A DNA stretch of 64,000 bases from Strongyloides papillosus (Eukaryota > Nematoda > Chromadorea > Rhabditida > Strongyloididae), in the NCBI GenBank assembly GCA_005656395.1, contig SRSI01000074.1, forward strand, positions 558,001-622,000. The letters are read 5' to 3'. A program made the position numbers and the translations under genes. Position 1 is the first letter of the stretch. Every line of letters begins with the position of its first letter. The notes under the pieces are model-generated. The model saw only the letters and a list, made by a program, of their open reading frames with translations. It did not search any database and was not told the DNA's origin. Shown one piece after another: positions 22,674 to 34,299 of the stretch.

Positions 22674-23493
22674 TAAAAGGACGTCTCGTAAGTAACTCTC
22701 CAAGTGTGAGTATTTATAACTTTCCTCTTTCTGGAGATAAAAACGTGGAATTATAGGATTTAGTAGATCTAAGAGACAATACTTTTAATTTTTTTTTCTT
22801 ATCATACAAATAATGGTGTCATTGGGACTTATAGCCATTTTAAAAAAATGTGTTTTTTGCACTTTTGTGCATGTAACATTTTTTTTAATGAAACGATATT
22901 GAGATAATTTTTTTACGTATTGAAAGTTTAACTTCATTTGTGCTAGAATCCACTATACCAAAAATATTAAAGTTCATTAGCATTTTTTTTATTTTCAATT
23001 GAAATAAAAAACCGCAATTTTTAGCAAAATTTCGAGGTTTTTCAAAGTTAAGCTTGTTTAGTGTGTTATCATAAATGTTTTAACATTATTATAATAGAGT
23101 TAACCAAGCTATATTAATGAGTGTAGTATTATTAAAATCAAATAAGATTGATGAAAGTTATATTTTATCAATGACCACTAATTTCGTACTTTCGGTAAAA
23201 AATTAAGACACAAACACAATTTTTTTAATACATTTTGTATCCAATAGTATTATTATCATCAAAAAGTATGCTATTTCACAAAATATTGCTTATTTGTCCA
23301 TTTATGGCCAAAATATTTCAGTAATTTTTTAAAAGCCCATAAGTCTAGATGGAACCATAATTTTTATGATGAGAAAAAAAATTAGAAATATTGTTTCTTA
23401 GATCTACTAAATCCTATAATTTCATGTTTTTTCTCCAGAAAGAAAAAGTAACTAATTCTCATAAGTAGGGAATTGTTTGTGGGACACTCTGTA
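22674..23493. mobile_element. Long-inverted-repeat (foldback/MITE-like) element, copy 1
   Basis: About 0.82 kb. The left end (GTCTCGTAAGTAAC) and the reverse complement of the right end (TACAGAGTGTCCCAC) are related, and behind them about 170 bp of left arm (through GGATTTAGTAGATCTAAGA) recurs inverted at 23330-23493. No transposase frame. TA occurs at the right boundary, as expected of Tc1/mariner-like non-autonomous elements. The same element sits at the same place in the second duplicated unit (27404-29031). Confidence 0.65.
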
Positions 23494-24520
23494 TAAATTT
23501 CTAAAAATAAAAATATTGAGCAATAATTAAACAAAAATAAATTTTAATAAAATTATTTGTATAACCTAACATTGTAAGCTTTTTAGTTTATTAAAAAGTT
23601 TTGTAATTAAATATATTTGATAAATAAATACTATCATTTATTCATTTGTATAAATTTTTTCTTTTACTACTGAAAAGTACACTTTTATTCATAATTTAAG
23701 CATAATTTTTTAATTTAGTGGAGCAAAAATTTAATTATTATCATATGATAAAATTATGTAATTTTTATTAATTTAAATTACCAAAAAAGTAGAGAACTAT
23801 AAATATATTATTAGAATGTTACATTGATATTTCACTTCCGTTAAAAATAATGTATTTTTAAAAATGTTGATTAATGAAAAAAATTAAAAACTTTAAGAAA
23901 ATAATAGGACTGTGACTTGTTTAAAAATTCATAAGAGAATTTATAACTTTTAATTACGTTAAGATTATACAAAAGTTCCAAAACATCATAATTAGGTAGA
24001 AGAAATTTTATGTTTAAAAAATAGATAAATTGGCAGTAATACAGAAAATAGTTTTATACCACTTAAAGAAAATAACTAAATTATTAAAAATACATAAATA
24101 AGCTTAAGACAAAAACTCTATGGTTAAAATAATATATGTCTTTCAAAACCAAACGTTTCTTAATCATCATAGATTATAATCTTTTTCATTTATTAATAGA
24201 AAAGTTTTATTTAAGCAGCATGAATTTTTAAATATTACTAAAAGACAAATTTGAAGTAAAAAATTTATCGGTTTTTTATTTAACTGAATTTACTTTCGTA
24301 AATATGAATAAAATGTTTAAAAAGGCACCAAAACAAGAAGTATGACATTTGATATCTATGATAAATAATAATATTACAGATTTACTATCTAAAAAAACTA
24401 TTGAAAATATTTACATGAAATATACTTTATGCTTTACTAGACAAATTTGTCTTCCGTTGCTTAATTAACCTCCACTTTTAATTTATTCAGATTTCATTTG
24501 CAAACACAAGTTTTTGTCAA
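23494..24520. repeat. Duplicated upstream flank of CAP gene 1
   Basis: No gene. Clearly homologous by eye to about 29032-30055 upstream of the second CAP gene, e.g. AAGCAGCATGAATTTTTAA and GGCACCAAAA are shared, with substitutions and small indels throughout. Confidence 0.7.
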
Positions 24521-24524
24521 AAAG

Positions 24525-24534
24525 TATATAAAAG
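24525..24534 (+). promoter_or_regulatory. TATA box of CAP gene 1
   Basis: TATATAAAAG 38 nt before the ATG, at the same position and sequence as in the second CAP gene, suggests a strong conserved core promoter with a very short 5' UTR. Confidence 0.5.
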
Positions 24535-24562
24535 ATTGGTAAAGGGAGAATTTATCAATAAA

Positions 24563-25437
24563 ATGTATAATTTATTATTTGCTTATTATTTTTTAACTTT
24601 AATTGGATTACCATCAATTTGTGATGGATTATCAATTCCTATCACTGCTAGAAGACAAAATGGTAGAACTATCTTTATTTATAATGGAAAAGAGTATGCT
24701 ACACAAGGAGAGGTAATGGAACAAATAAAAAGAGATAATCCCGGTGTAATTTTTGGAACTTCTGATAGTTCCAGTAACCAAAATACTAATAGTGGTTACA
24801 ATCGAAATAATGGATACAATAATAACGGTGTTGATAAGAATACACAAAGTTTTACTGGAAACAGTGTATCTGATTTTTTAGGAAATAATGGTTACAGTTC
24901 AAAAGTTCATCAAGAAGTATGGGGTAACTATGAGAATCTTGGAAACGAAATGAATAAGTATTCACCCATGAAAACCAAAGTAAGTTTTATGAAGTACGTA
25001 TGATTATTATTTTTCAGCTATTGGAAGAGAGCAATAAATATAGAAAGCGCCATGGAGCACCACCACTTGAATTTGATCAAGATCTTGCAAACAAGGCTCA
25101 ACAATATGCAGAAACGCTTGCTTCAACAGGAAACTTTGCACATGATCCAAAAAATAAAGAATATCAAACGGGAGAAAACCTTGGATTTGGGTCAATACCA
25201 AAAATTGCTGCTACTGTAGTGAAATTATGGTATGACGAAAATAAAGATTATGATTATGGGTCAGGTCAATATAGTTCCAAGGTTGGTCATTTTACACAAT
25301 TGGTCTGGAAAGGATCTACTAAAGCTGGATTTGGTGTTGCTAAAGGAAGAGATGGTGTTTACGTTGTCTGCAAGTATCAGCCTCGAGGCAATGTTATTGG
25401 GTTTTTCAAAGACAATGTTCCTAGACCCAAAAGTTAA
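24563..25437 (+). CDS. Secreted CAP/SCP-TAPS domain protein, copy 1
   Basis: Two exons, 24563-24979 and 25018-25437, flank a 38-nt intron, giving 278 aa. The ATG at 24563 starts a signal peptide (MYNLLFAYYFLTL...SICDG); the longer upstream frame has no ATG. Residues 25-60 form a short module (YNGKEYATQGEVMEQIKRDN), followed by an Asn/Gly/Tyr/Ser-rich linker (about 65-100). The CAP domain runs from about 140 to the end: LEESNKYRKRHGAPPL, FAHDP and GENLGFG, LWYDE, GHFTQLVW, VVCKYQPRGNVIG. The His/Glu tetrad positions are present, but there are very few cysteines, so the usual disulfides are mostly missing. Family members are secreted, many at the host interface. Tandem paralogue at 30098-30966. 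Confidence 0.9.
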
Positions 25438-26262
25438 ATTCGTATTTGGATATTTTTTACATCAGTATATATATTTCCATTAGAATTATGTCCCTATGTT
25501 AGGGGTGGAAGTTTAAATTATTTTTGATTTTTTTGCCATTTCAATGAAATATACAGGGTAATAAATATAAAAAGTGTTTTTAAATTTTAATAACTTTTTT
25601 TATTCTTTATATGTGTTAAAATCTTCATGCTTTTCTTTCAATAATTGTTTGAAATATTTATATGATATAGTGAAGAAAATGCGATAGCAAATGATGTTAT
25701 CATATTAATTACTATATAAGTCCTAATGTTTTTTGACTATTACATTCATGTCATTTTATATTTTTACCTCTCGATATAGAGAATAAGTTATTAATAATGT
25801 TTTCTTTATATACACAGGGCGTTCCCTAAGTAATTTCCCACTAATGAGCATTAATAACTGTTTTCTTTCCTAAGATACGTTGCGACTATCAGACCAAAAT
25901 AGACACAGATAATTTATGATAATTTATAAATAAAAAAAAATACGTACAAATGAATATATAATAGTTAAAAATTAGAAAGTTCCGTCCATTCTTCACCTTT
26001 TATATCCTATCTTGCACCTCAGTGTTTTTATATTTTAAAGGAATAAACTCAAAAGGTTATAAATGAAACATTAAAAGGATATTCTGTAATTTCTAACTCA
26101 ATACAATATAAAAGATAATTTTAAGTTTATGATTTGGAAATCCACATATAAATTATAAAAAAATATAAACACATTTGTAACCTAAAAAAATAACTTTTTT
26201 TATATACAATTTATTATCTTTATAATTTTGTATAAAAATTAACAAAAAAATATATACATAGT
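25438..26262. repeat. Duplicated flank between CAP 1 and nucleotidase pseudogene 2
   Basis: No gene. Homologous to 30967-31778. It contains a solo element end at about 25812 (TACACAGGGCGTTCCCTAAG), related to the termini of the inverted-repeat elements, with no matching partner end seen. Confidence 0.65.
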
Positions 26263-27136
26263 TTATTTTGTGATAAGACTAAGAATGTAGTCGGGTACCT
26301 CCATAGACTGATCATCTACAATAACAATATCATATTCTTTCATGTATTTTGGCAATAACGCATCTACATCAAAATTGAGAAATCCCATTTTAAGGGAGAC
26401 ACCCTCTTGTTCTACACCAACATCCATATGTAAATCACCTAGTGAATCTCCTAATAATAGAACATTATGTCTATCACATAGTTTGTGGAAAAATTTCCTT
26501 TCACCCTTAATTACAGAAGAGTTTTTACAAAAAGTGTGTATTAACGGTTCTGAAATAGAGTTACAGATATTATCTTTATTAAACTCCATCATATTTGAAA
26601 TAACATGAACATTCTTAGGGGAATAGTTAAGCTTCTAATTAATAAATATATCAACAATGTTACCAATTCCAGCAGAAAAAAAATTATAAATAGTACTTTA
26701 AGTTCCCTACCCAATTTTTCAATAAATTCTTTTCCGCCATCTCCGAATTTTATTTTTGAATTTTTAACAAATTCTTCAATCATTTAATATGTGAATTGGA
26801 CTTTACAAATTTCTTCGTGACATTCCTTTCAGCATTCGACCATATAAGGGCTCTTCATCTGTCATTTTGGGACAAAGTTCAGTAGGACTATATTTATTAT
26901 TTAAAAGTACTAGTTTTTCTGATAATTTAGGATAAATGTTTTAGTACAATTAACAAATATTTGGTGAGTCAACCAACAAGCGTCTTTTTTTTCATCACCA
27001 TATCGAGATAAGGTATAGTCAAAATTGGAATCACCATTAAACTATCTCTTTGATCATTAACTATTTTTGTTATTTTTTCTCTAACCAATTTTTGATTTTG
27101 AATGTAAACGTGAGATTTTTTAATTGAAAAATCTAT
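26263..27136 (-). pseudogene. Broken cytosolic 5'-nucleotidase III copy 2 (mosaic)
   Basis: Its 3' third (26263 to about 26520) is nearly identical to the intact gene and encodes the same [12 protein letters not shown] and [11 protein letters not shown]. Its 5' two thirds are nearly identical to pseudogene 1 and share its frame breaks (the 26589-26783 frame has the same translation as 21857-22051). The start codon corresponding to the internal Met-Asp-Phe is ATA, and the DFDYT region carries a further small deletion. It is a composite of two different neighbours and cannot encode a functional enzyme. Confidence 0.87.
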
Positions 27137-27403
27137 TGATTTTTTTTAAAATGCTGAAAATTTTCCAAAGATATCATAAACGTTGGTTCTAATGTCAATT
27201 ATATAAAAAAAATTAAAGAAAATTACGTTTAATGAAGTAAATTGATAGTTGGAAAACGATAAAAGCAATATGATCAAAAAAATATATAATATTTTAGGAA
27301 AAGATACAAAATTATAGATTATTTCCAATGAATGTTAATATATTAACATAATTCTACAATACTATTTATACGTTACAGATGTAAAAAAATTTATAGGGTA
27401 ATA

Positions 27404-29031
27404 TACAGGGTGTCTCGTAAGTAACACCACATGTATGAGCATTAATAACTTATTTCTTTCTTGGGATAAAACGTAAGGTTATAGGATTTTGTAGATCTAA
27501 GGGACAATATTTTTTATATTTTTTTCATCATAAAAATTATGGTTCCATCTAGACTTATGGGCTTTTAAAAAGTGTGATTTTCTTCTCTTTATGTGCATGC
27601 GACTTTTTTTGTATGAAAAGATATGGACATAATTTTGTTACAGATTATAAGCTCAGCTTCTTTCGTATTAGAATCCAAAAAAAATATTAAAGTTCACTAA
27701 CATTATTTAATTAAAACAAAAAAACCAAGATTTTTGACAAAATTTCATGGCTTTGTCAAATTCAAAAGTTATTGAGAAACTATGGTAAATGTTTTATCAA
27801 TATTCTTGTAAAGCAGACAATGCGCTATCGAATGAACATAATTACAATGATTCAGATTAAGTTAAAAGAAAGTTATGACAATTTAAAAATGGTCTAATTC
27901 TTACATTTTTAGTATTTAAAGAAGTTAATCTAATTTTTTTTTATTTTTCAGCATCGATAATGATTGTTCATTAAAAATAGTTGAAATATTATTTTATTTT
28001 TTATTGTTAACTGTTCCTATTTTAAGCATAAACTTTATAATAACAAAGTCGAACATACGATTTTTTTGAAAGGTTATAAAAATGCTTTTTTTAAGATAAT
28101 AATTATGTAAAACTATATGAAATATAAATAAATAATGAAAAATATTTAAAAAATAATAATTTTTTAAACAATTTAAGTGGTTAAAGTTATTGGAATTTTT
28201 TTGGCCACATATGAACAAAAAAACAATATTTTGTAGATTAACATACTTTATTGATCCTAATAATACTATTAGGTATACAAAATGTTGAAAAATTATGTTT
28301 GTATCTTAATTTTTACTAAAAGTGCGAAATTGGTGGTCTTCGGTAAATTATAAATTTGACCAATCCTATTTGATTTTAATGATACTATACTCATTCAATA
28401 GAGCTTGGTTAACTCTATCAAAATAATCCTAAAACATTTGTGATAATATTTTCAATATGCTTTAATTTTGAAAAACTACTGAATTTTACCAAAAATCGTA
28501 GTTTTTTTTGTTTAAATTATAAATTAAATAACGTTAATGAATTTTAATATTTTTTGATAAGAAAAATAATAACGATATTAGTTAGTTGTGGCGCCTGCTT
28601 ATCAGAATAAAAGTCTTTATTTTAAAAAACGGAATGACAATACGTAACAAAGATAGATTACGAATGTAAAGATTATATAAAAATGGGGGTTTATATAGAC
28701 TTAATATGATGACAATTGATATGTCATCGCTTTCTTCTTTACTGATATGGTGGATTCTAGTACAAAGAAACTATAGTTTAAAACTGTGATAAAACTACGT
28801 TCGTATCTTTTCATACAAAAAAAGTTACATGTACATTAAAGGAAGAAAAACACAATCTTTTAAAATGGTCATAGGTCCACATGGTACCATAATTTTTATG
28901 ATGAAAAAAAATATAAAAAATATTGTCCCTTCTCTTAGATCTACTAAATCCTAAAATTTCACTTTTTTATCTCCAGAAAGAAAAAAGTAACTGTGCTCAA
29001 AAGTGGGGAGTTAATTGTGGGACAACTTGTA
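27404..29031. mobile_element. Long-inverted-repeat (foldback/MITE-like) element, copy 2
   Basis: About 1.63 kb. It starts TACAGGGTGTCTCGTAAG and ends with the inverted relative (GGGACAACTTGTA). Arms pair over several hundred bases: GTATGAAAAGATA near 27613 recurs inverted near 28810, and the GGTTCCATCTAGACTTATGG region recurs inverted (diverged) near 28870. The right arm extends to about 28250 and matches, inverted, the left-arm interior of copy 1 (the GAGTTAACCAAGCT region). No transposase frame; probably non-autonomous. Confidence 0.65.
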
Positions 29032-30055
29032 TAAATTTCTAAAAATAAAAATGTTGAGTAATAATTAAACAAAAATAAATTTAAATAAAAATTATTTGTA
29101 AAACTTAACAATGTAAGTTTTTTAGTTTATTAAAAAGTTTTGTAATTAAATATTTGATAAATAAATATTATCATTTATTCAATTGTAAAATTTTTTTCTT
29201 TTACAAATGAAAAGTACTCTTTTATTCATAATTTAGGCATAATTTTTTATTTTGGCGAAACAAGAAATTATTCTTTATCATATGATAAAATTATGTAATT
29301 TTTATTAATTTAAATTACCAAAAAGTAAAGAAGCTACAAATGTATTATTAGAATATTACATTGATATTTCACTTTCATTTAAAAAAATGTATTTTTTAAA
29401 ATGTTAATTAATAAAAAAAAAAAATTAAAAATTTTAAGAAAATAATAGGACTGTGACTTTTTTAAAAATTTATAAGAGAATTTATAACTTCTAATTATTT
29501 TAAAATTATTTAAAAGTTCCAAAACATCATAATTAGGTTGGAGAAATTATATGTTTAAAGAATAGATAGATTGGCAATAGTATAGAAAAAAAAAAGTTTA
29601 CACCACTTAAAAAAATTATTAAAAATAAGTAAATAAGCTTAAAGTAAAAGATCTAAAAATAAAATAACTTATGCCTTCTAAAATCAAATGTTTCTTAATT
29701 ACGGAAAATTATAATTTTATTTATTTATCAATGGAAAAGTTTTATTTAAGCAGCATGAATTTTTAATATTACTGAAAGACAAATTTGAAGTAAAAATTTT
29801 ATTGTAACGTTATTTAATTGAATTTACTTTCGTAAATATGAATAAAATGTTTAAAAAGGCACCAAAATCAAGAAATATAACATTTGATATCTATGATAAA
29901 TAATAATATTACAGATTTACTATCTAAAAAAACTATTGAAAATATTTACATGAAATATACCTATACTTTACTAGACAAATATGTTTTTCGTTGCTTAATT
30001 AACCTCTACTTTTAATTTATTCAGATTCTATCTGCAAACATAAGTTTTTTATCAA
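29032..30055. repeat. Duplicated upstream flank of CAP gene 2
   Basis: No gene. Counterpart of 23494-24520. Confidence 0.7.
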
Positions 30056-30059
30056 AAGA

Positions 30060-30069
30060 TATATAAAAG
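30060..30069 (+). promoter_or_regulatory. TATA box of CAP gene 2
   Basis: TATATAAAAG 38 nt before the ATG, conserved with CAP gene 1. Confidence 0.5.
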
Positions 30070-30097
30070 ATTGATAAAGGGAGAATTTATCAATAAA

Positions 30098-30966
30098 ATG
30101 AATAACTTATTATTTGTTTATTATTTTCTAACTTTACTAGGAATATCACTAATTTGTGATGGACGAACATTTTCTATTTCTGCTAAAAGACAGAATGGTA
30201 GAATTGTCTATACTTATAATGGAAAAGATTATCCCACACAAGAAGCGGTAATGGAACAAATAAAAAGAGAAAATCCCGGTGTAATTTTTGGAACTTCTGA
30301 TAGTCCCAGTAACCAGAATAATAATGGTGGTTACAATAGAAATAATGGATACACTAATAACGGTGGTGGTAATAATCCACAAAGTTTTACTAGAAAAGAT
30401 GTAACTGACCTGGTAGGAAATAATGGTTACAGTTCTGAAGTTTTTAAATCCATATGGAAGGATTATAATGCTGATAATGATGAAAAAAATGGTTACAAAA
30501 ACATGAAGGAAAGAGTAAGTTTTGATAAGATGTCTATAATAGATAATTTTAGATGTTAAATGAAAGCAATGAATATAGAAAGCACCATAGAGCACCACCA
30601 CTTGAAATTAATAGTACTCTTGCAGAAATGGCTCAAAAATATGCAGAAAAACTTGCTTCAACAGGAATCTTTGCACATGATCCAAATAATAGAAAAGATA
30701 GAACGGGAGAAAACCTTGGATTTGGATCAGCATTAAATATTGCTGCTACTGTAGTGAAGTTGTGGTATGACGAAAATGAATATTATGACTATGGATCAAA
30801 ACAATACAATCCAAAAGCTGGTCATTTTACACAATTGGTCTGGAAAGAATCTACTAAAGCTGGATTTGGTGTTGCTAAAGGAAGTAAAGGTTATTACGTT
30901 GTATGCAAGTATCAGCCTCCAGGCAATGTTATTGGGTTTTTCGATCAAAATGTTTTAAAACGCTGA
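30098..30966 (+). CDS. Secreted CAP/SCP-TAPS domain protein, copy 2
   Basis: Two exons, 30098-30514 and 30553-30966, around a 38-nt intron in exactly the same place as in copy 1; 276 aa. Same layout: signal peptide (MNNLLFVYYFLTL...ICDG), N-terminal module (YNGKDYPTQEAVMEQIKREN), Asn/Gly-rich linker and CAP domain (LNESNEYRKHHRAPPL, FAHDPNN, GENLGFG, LWYDE, GHFTQLVW, VVCKYQPPGNVIG). Differences are spread over the protein, concentrated in the linker and the 105-140 segment, so the copies have had time to diverge while staying open. Both copies look functional, unlike the interleaved nucleotidase copies. Confidence 0.9.
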
Positions 30967-31778
30967 AAGCTAAATTTGTTTTTGATATTTTTTACATTTA
31001 TTACATATCTATATTAAAAATGTGTCCCTATATCAGACGTGGAATTTTAATTTTTTTTGCCATTTTAATGAAATATACAGAGTAATAACTATAAAAAATC
31101 TTTTTCAATTTTAATAACTCTTTTTATTCTTCATATTTGTTTAAATTTTTATGCTTTTTTTTCAACAAATGTTTGAAATATTTAATATATATAGTGAAGA
31201 AAATGAGATGGTAAATGGTGTTATCATATTATTTATTACATAAATCTAAATGTTTTTTTATCTGTTATATTCATGTTATTGTATATTTTTACCTCTCGAT
31301 ATGGAGAATAAGTTATTAATAATGTTTTCTTTATATGTACAGGGCGTCCCCTAAGTAATTTCCTACTAATGAACATCAATAACTTTTTTTTTCCTAAGAT
31401 ACGTTGTGATTACCAGGGCAAAGGAGACACAGATGATTTAAAATAAGTTATTAAGAAAAAAATATATACAATTGAATATATAATAATTAAAAGTTCCGTC
31501 CATACTTCGCCTTTATATTCTTTCTTGTACATCAATGTTTTTATATTTTAAAACAACAAACTGAAAATATTATAACTGGGACATATAAATGATATTCTGT
31601 ATTTTCTAACTACCTTATAATATAAAAATTAATTTTAAGTTTATGATTTGGAAATTCACATATAAATTACAAAATAAAACACAAATACATTTATAACACA
31701 AAAAAATAACATTTTCTATATACAATTTATTATCTTTATAATTTTGTATAAAAATTAACAAAAAAATATATACATAGT
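30967..31778. repeat. Duplicated flank between CAP 2 and intact nucleotidase
   Basis: No gene. Counterpart of 25438-26262, including a solo element end at about 31338 (TACAGGGCGTCCCCTAAG). Confidence 0.65.
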
Positions 31779-32693
31779 TTATTTTGTGATAAGACTAAGA
31801 ATGTAGTCGGGTACCTCCATAGATTGATCATCTACAATAACAATATCGTATTCTTTCATGTATTTTGGCAATAATGCATCTACATCAAAATTGAGAAATC
31901 CCATTTTAAGGGAGACACCCTCTTGTTCTACGCCAACATCCATGTGTAAATCACCTAGTGAATCTCCTAATAATAGAACATTATGTCTATCACATAGTTT
32001 GTGGAAAAATTTCCTTTCACCCTTAATTACAGAAGAATTTTTACAAAAAGTGTGTATTAATGGTTCAGAAAAAGAACTACAAATATTGTTTTCATTAAAC
32101 TCCATCATATTTGAGATAACATGAACATTCTCGGGGGAATAATTAAGTTGTTGATTAAAGAAAATATCAATAATGTTACCAATTCCGGCAGAAAAAATTA
32201 TTAATGGTATTTTAAGTTCCTTATCCAATTTTTCAATAAATTCTTTTCCACCGTCTCTAAATTTTATTTTTGAATTTCTAACAAATTCCTCAATTGTTTG
32301 ATATGTGAATCCGGCTTTACAAATTTCATCATGGGATTCCTTCCACCATTTGACCATATAAGGGCTCTTCTCCTCATCAGTCATCACAGGGCAAAATTCA
32401 ATGGGAATGTACTTTTTCTTCATAATCATTAACTTTTCTGATAATTCAGGATAAAGCGTTTCAGTGCAATTAACAAATAGTTGATGTGTCGTCCAACAGT
32501 TATCACCTTGTTCATCATAGTAACGTGATAAAGTATAGTCAAAATCGGATATCACCATTAATCCATCTTTTCCACCATCAACCATTTTTGATATTTTTTC
32601 CCTAACCAACTCTTTGTTTCGGATATAAACATGAGGTTTACTAGTTAAAAAATCCATTGATTTCTTTAAGATATTTATTAATCTGGAAGACAT
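31779..32693 (-). CDS. Cytosolic 5'-nucleotidase III (UMPH-1/NT5C3 family), intact
   Basis: HAD-superfamily pyrimidine 5'-nucleotidase that dephosphorylates nucleoside monophosphates. Single exon, 304 aa, close to the family's usual length. The nucleophile loop is DFDYTLS (D50, D52), motif II lies in IIFSAGIGNIID, and motif IV is [13 protein letters not shown]. The end [18 protein letters not shown] is typical. No secretion signal, so cytosolic. It is the only open member of three copies in this block; copies at 21530-22405 and 26263-27136 are broken. It is transcribed opposite to the interleaved CAP genes. Confidence 0.9.
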   Translation of the reverse strand: MSSRLINILKKSMDFLTSKPHVYIRNKELVREKISKMVDGGKDGLMVISDFDYTLSRYYDEQGDNCWTTHQLFVNCTETLYPELSEKLMIMKKKYIPIEFCPVMTDEEKSPYMVKWWKESHDEICKAGFTYQTIEEFVRNSKIKFRDGGKEFIEKLDKELKIPLIIFSAGIGNIIDIFFNQQLNYSPENVHVISNMMEFNENNICSSFSEPLIHTFCKNSSVIKGERKFFHKLCDRHNVLLLGDSLGDLHMDVGVEQEGVSLKMGFLNFDVDALLPKYMKEYDIVIVDDQSMEVPDYILSLITK

Positions 32694-32986
32694 ATAATTA
32701 CTGGAAATTCACCAAAGATATATCTTAGACATTAACTTTAATGCCAAATATATAAAAAAATATTTAAAGAAAATTTCCTTTAATCAAGTAGATAGACAAT
32801 TGAAGGAAAAAGAAAGACAATATGATCAAAAAATATAATAATACTTTAGGAAAAGACGCAAAAATATGGGGTAATTTTGATGAGTGACAATATACCAACA
32901 TAATATTTCCAGTATAAATATTAAATATTTAGAGAATAACTAACATGTATTTTTCTTTATTAATATTGTTAGTGAAGAGAAGTATA

Positions 32987-33928
32987 TCATTGTGATGCTG
33001 TTGGTGATTTTACGTCGTCAGGAGAACTAAAGTATGGATGAAGTAAGCATCTCTCTGCATCCATTCTGTAAATTGGATTTGGTATCAAAATATTTTTTAG
33101 TAGATCAATTCCAAGAATGTTAAGTTTTGGAACTACTTGAGATAACGGCATTCCAGGTAAAAATATGGGTAGTTGAATATAATCTGGTAGGTTCGTTACC
33201 CCAGGCCATGTTTCTTCTGTTGGTGTACCAAGTAACCTAAAAATTCTTTTCAATTGATCTTCTACATCTGCACCTGGAAATAAGGGTCTCCCACCATTAG
33301 CTATTTCTGCAAAAATACAAGCTGCACTCCATAAATCGATACTGGTATCATATAGCTTTGCCCCAAATAAGACATCTGGTGGACGATACCATAAAGTAAC
33401 AACCTCAGCAGAAAAACATCGTACTGGAATACCAAAAGCTCTAGCCAATCCAAAATCTGCCAACTTTAAATGTAAACCATTATTTTTTAACAACAAATTT
33501 TGTGGTTTCAAATCCCTATGAAGTACATTATGTGAATGACAGTATGATAAACCTCTTAATAACTGTTGCATTAAATGTCTTGTTTGTGTTTGAGAGATTT
33601 TCCCTTCACATTGATCAAAATACTTTTTTAAATCTTGTTCACAACATTCAAAAACCAGTGTTAGTTTTTTTTCAGCATGCATTATATCTAATAATGTTAC
33701 GATATTAGGATGCTTTAGTTGTTTCAGTAAACAAATTTCACGTAATGCAGAACTGGGAACACCCTCGTCTTCATCATCCAATTTTATGACTTTTAAGGCA
33801 ACAGTACTATTATTACGTTTATCAATTGCTTTGTAAACAGTACCATAAGTACCTATAAAAACATAAATAAAAGTAAGGAAAACAAATTTACCTTGTCCAA
33901 TGTTCTGCAAATCACTATAATGACTCAT
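32987..33928 (-). CDS. cdk-5: Cyclin-dependent kinase 5
   Basis: Proline-directed Ser/Thr kinase of neurons, activated by p35-type partners. Exon 1 is 33892-33928 and exon 2 is 32987-33852. The 39-nt intron is a multiple of three without a stop, so the unspliced frame inserts a false hydrophobic stretch into the glycine loop; spliced, it reads [12 protein letters not shown]. Total 300 aa. The catalytic Lys is K33, the C-helix is PSSALRE (CDK5 PSSALRE rather than PSTAIRE), HRDLKPQN has Asp 126, DFG has Asp 145, and the activation loop [20 protein letters not shown] carries Ser 160 where CDK1/2 have Thr, as is characteristic of CDK5. All catalytic residues are intact. Confidence 0.95.
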   Translation of the reverse strand: MSHYSDLQNIGQGKFVFLTFIYVFIGTYGTVYKAIDKRNNSTVALKVIKLDDEDEGVPSSALREICLLKQLKHPNIVTLLDIMHAEKKLTLVFECCEQDLKKYFDQCEGKISQTQTRHLMQQLLRGLSYCHSHNVLHRDLKPQNLLLKNNGLHLKLADFGLARAFGIPVRCFSAEVVTLWYRPPDVLFGAKLYDTSIDLWSAACIFAEIANGGRPLFPGADVEDQLKRIFRLLGTPTEETWPGVTNLPDYIQLPIFLPGMPLSQVVPKLNILGIDLLKNILIPNPIYRMDAERCLLHPYFSSPDDVKSPTASQ

Positions 33929-34299
33929 TTAATTGAAAATATTTTTTATATTAGTATTTTGGAAGGAAAATCTAAAAATAGAAGCTATCATTAAAAAGAA
34001 GTTTTTACAGATAAAGGCATTGACGTTATATATTTAGTAAAAGTGGCTTGCCATCTTACATCTTCTTTATGTACAATGACAATTCATATAATACAATACT
34101 TAAATTTTATTCAACCACATGGTATGACATAAATTTTTATAAGCAAACCAAGATAAACATCTAATAATAGGAAACTTTAATAACACATATAAAATGGTAT
34201 TCAAAGTTTATTTGCTTTTCCAATTGTTGATTCATGGAGGGTAAAATTAAAATTCAGCGGTATTGTTAAAATTGTAGATCTAATATTTTTATCGAAAGG
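33929..34299. other. Divergent spacer of cdk-5 and the Cys-rich membrane protein
   Basis: No gene seen; should hold promoters for both directions. Confidence 0.5.

Noticed and set aside
33853..33891. Apparent hydrophobic insertion in the CDK5 glycine loop
   Set aside because: It is a 39-nt in-frame intron; removing it restores [12 protein letters not shown].
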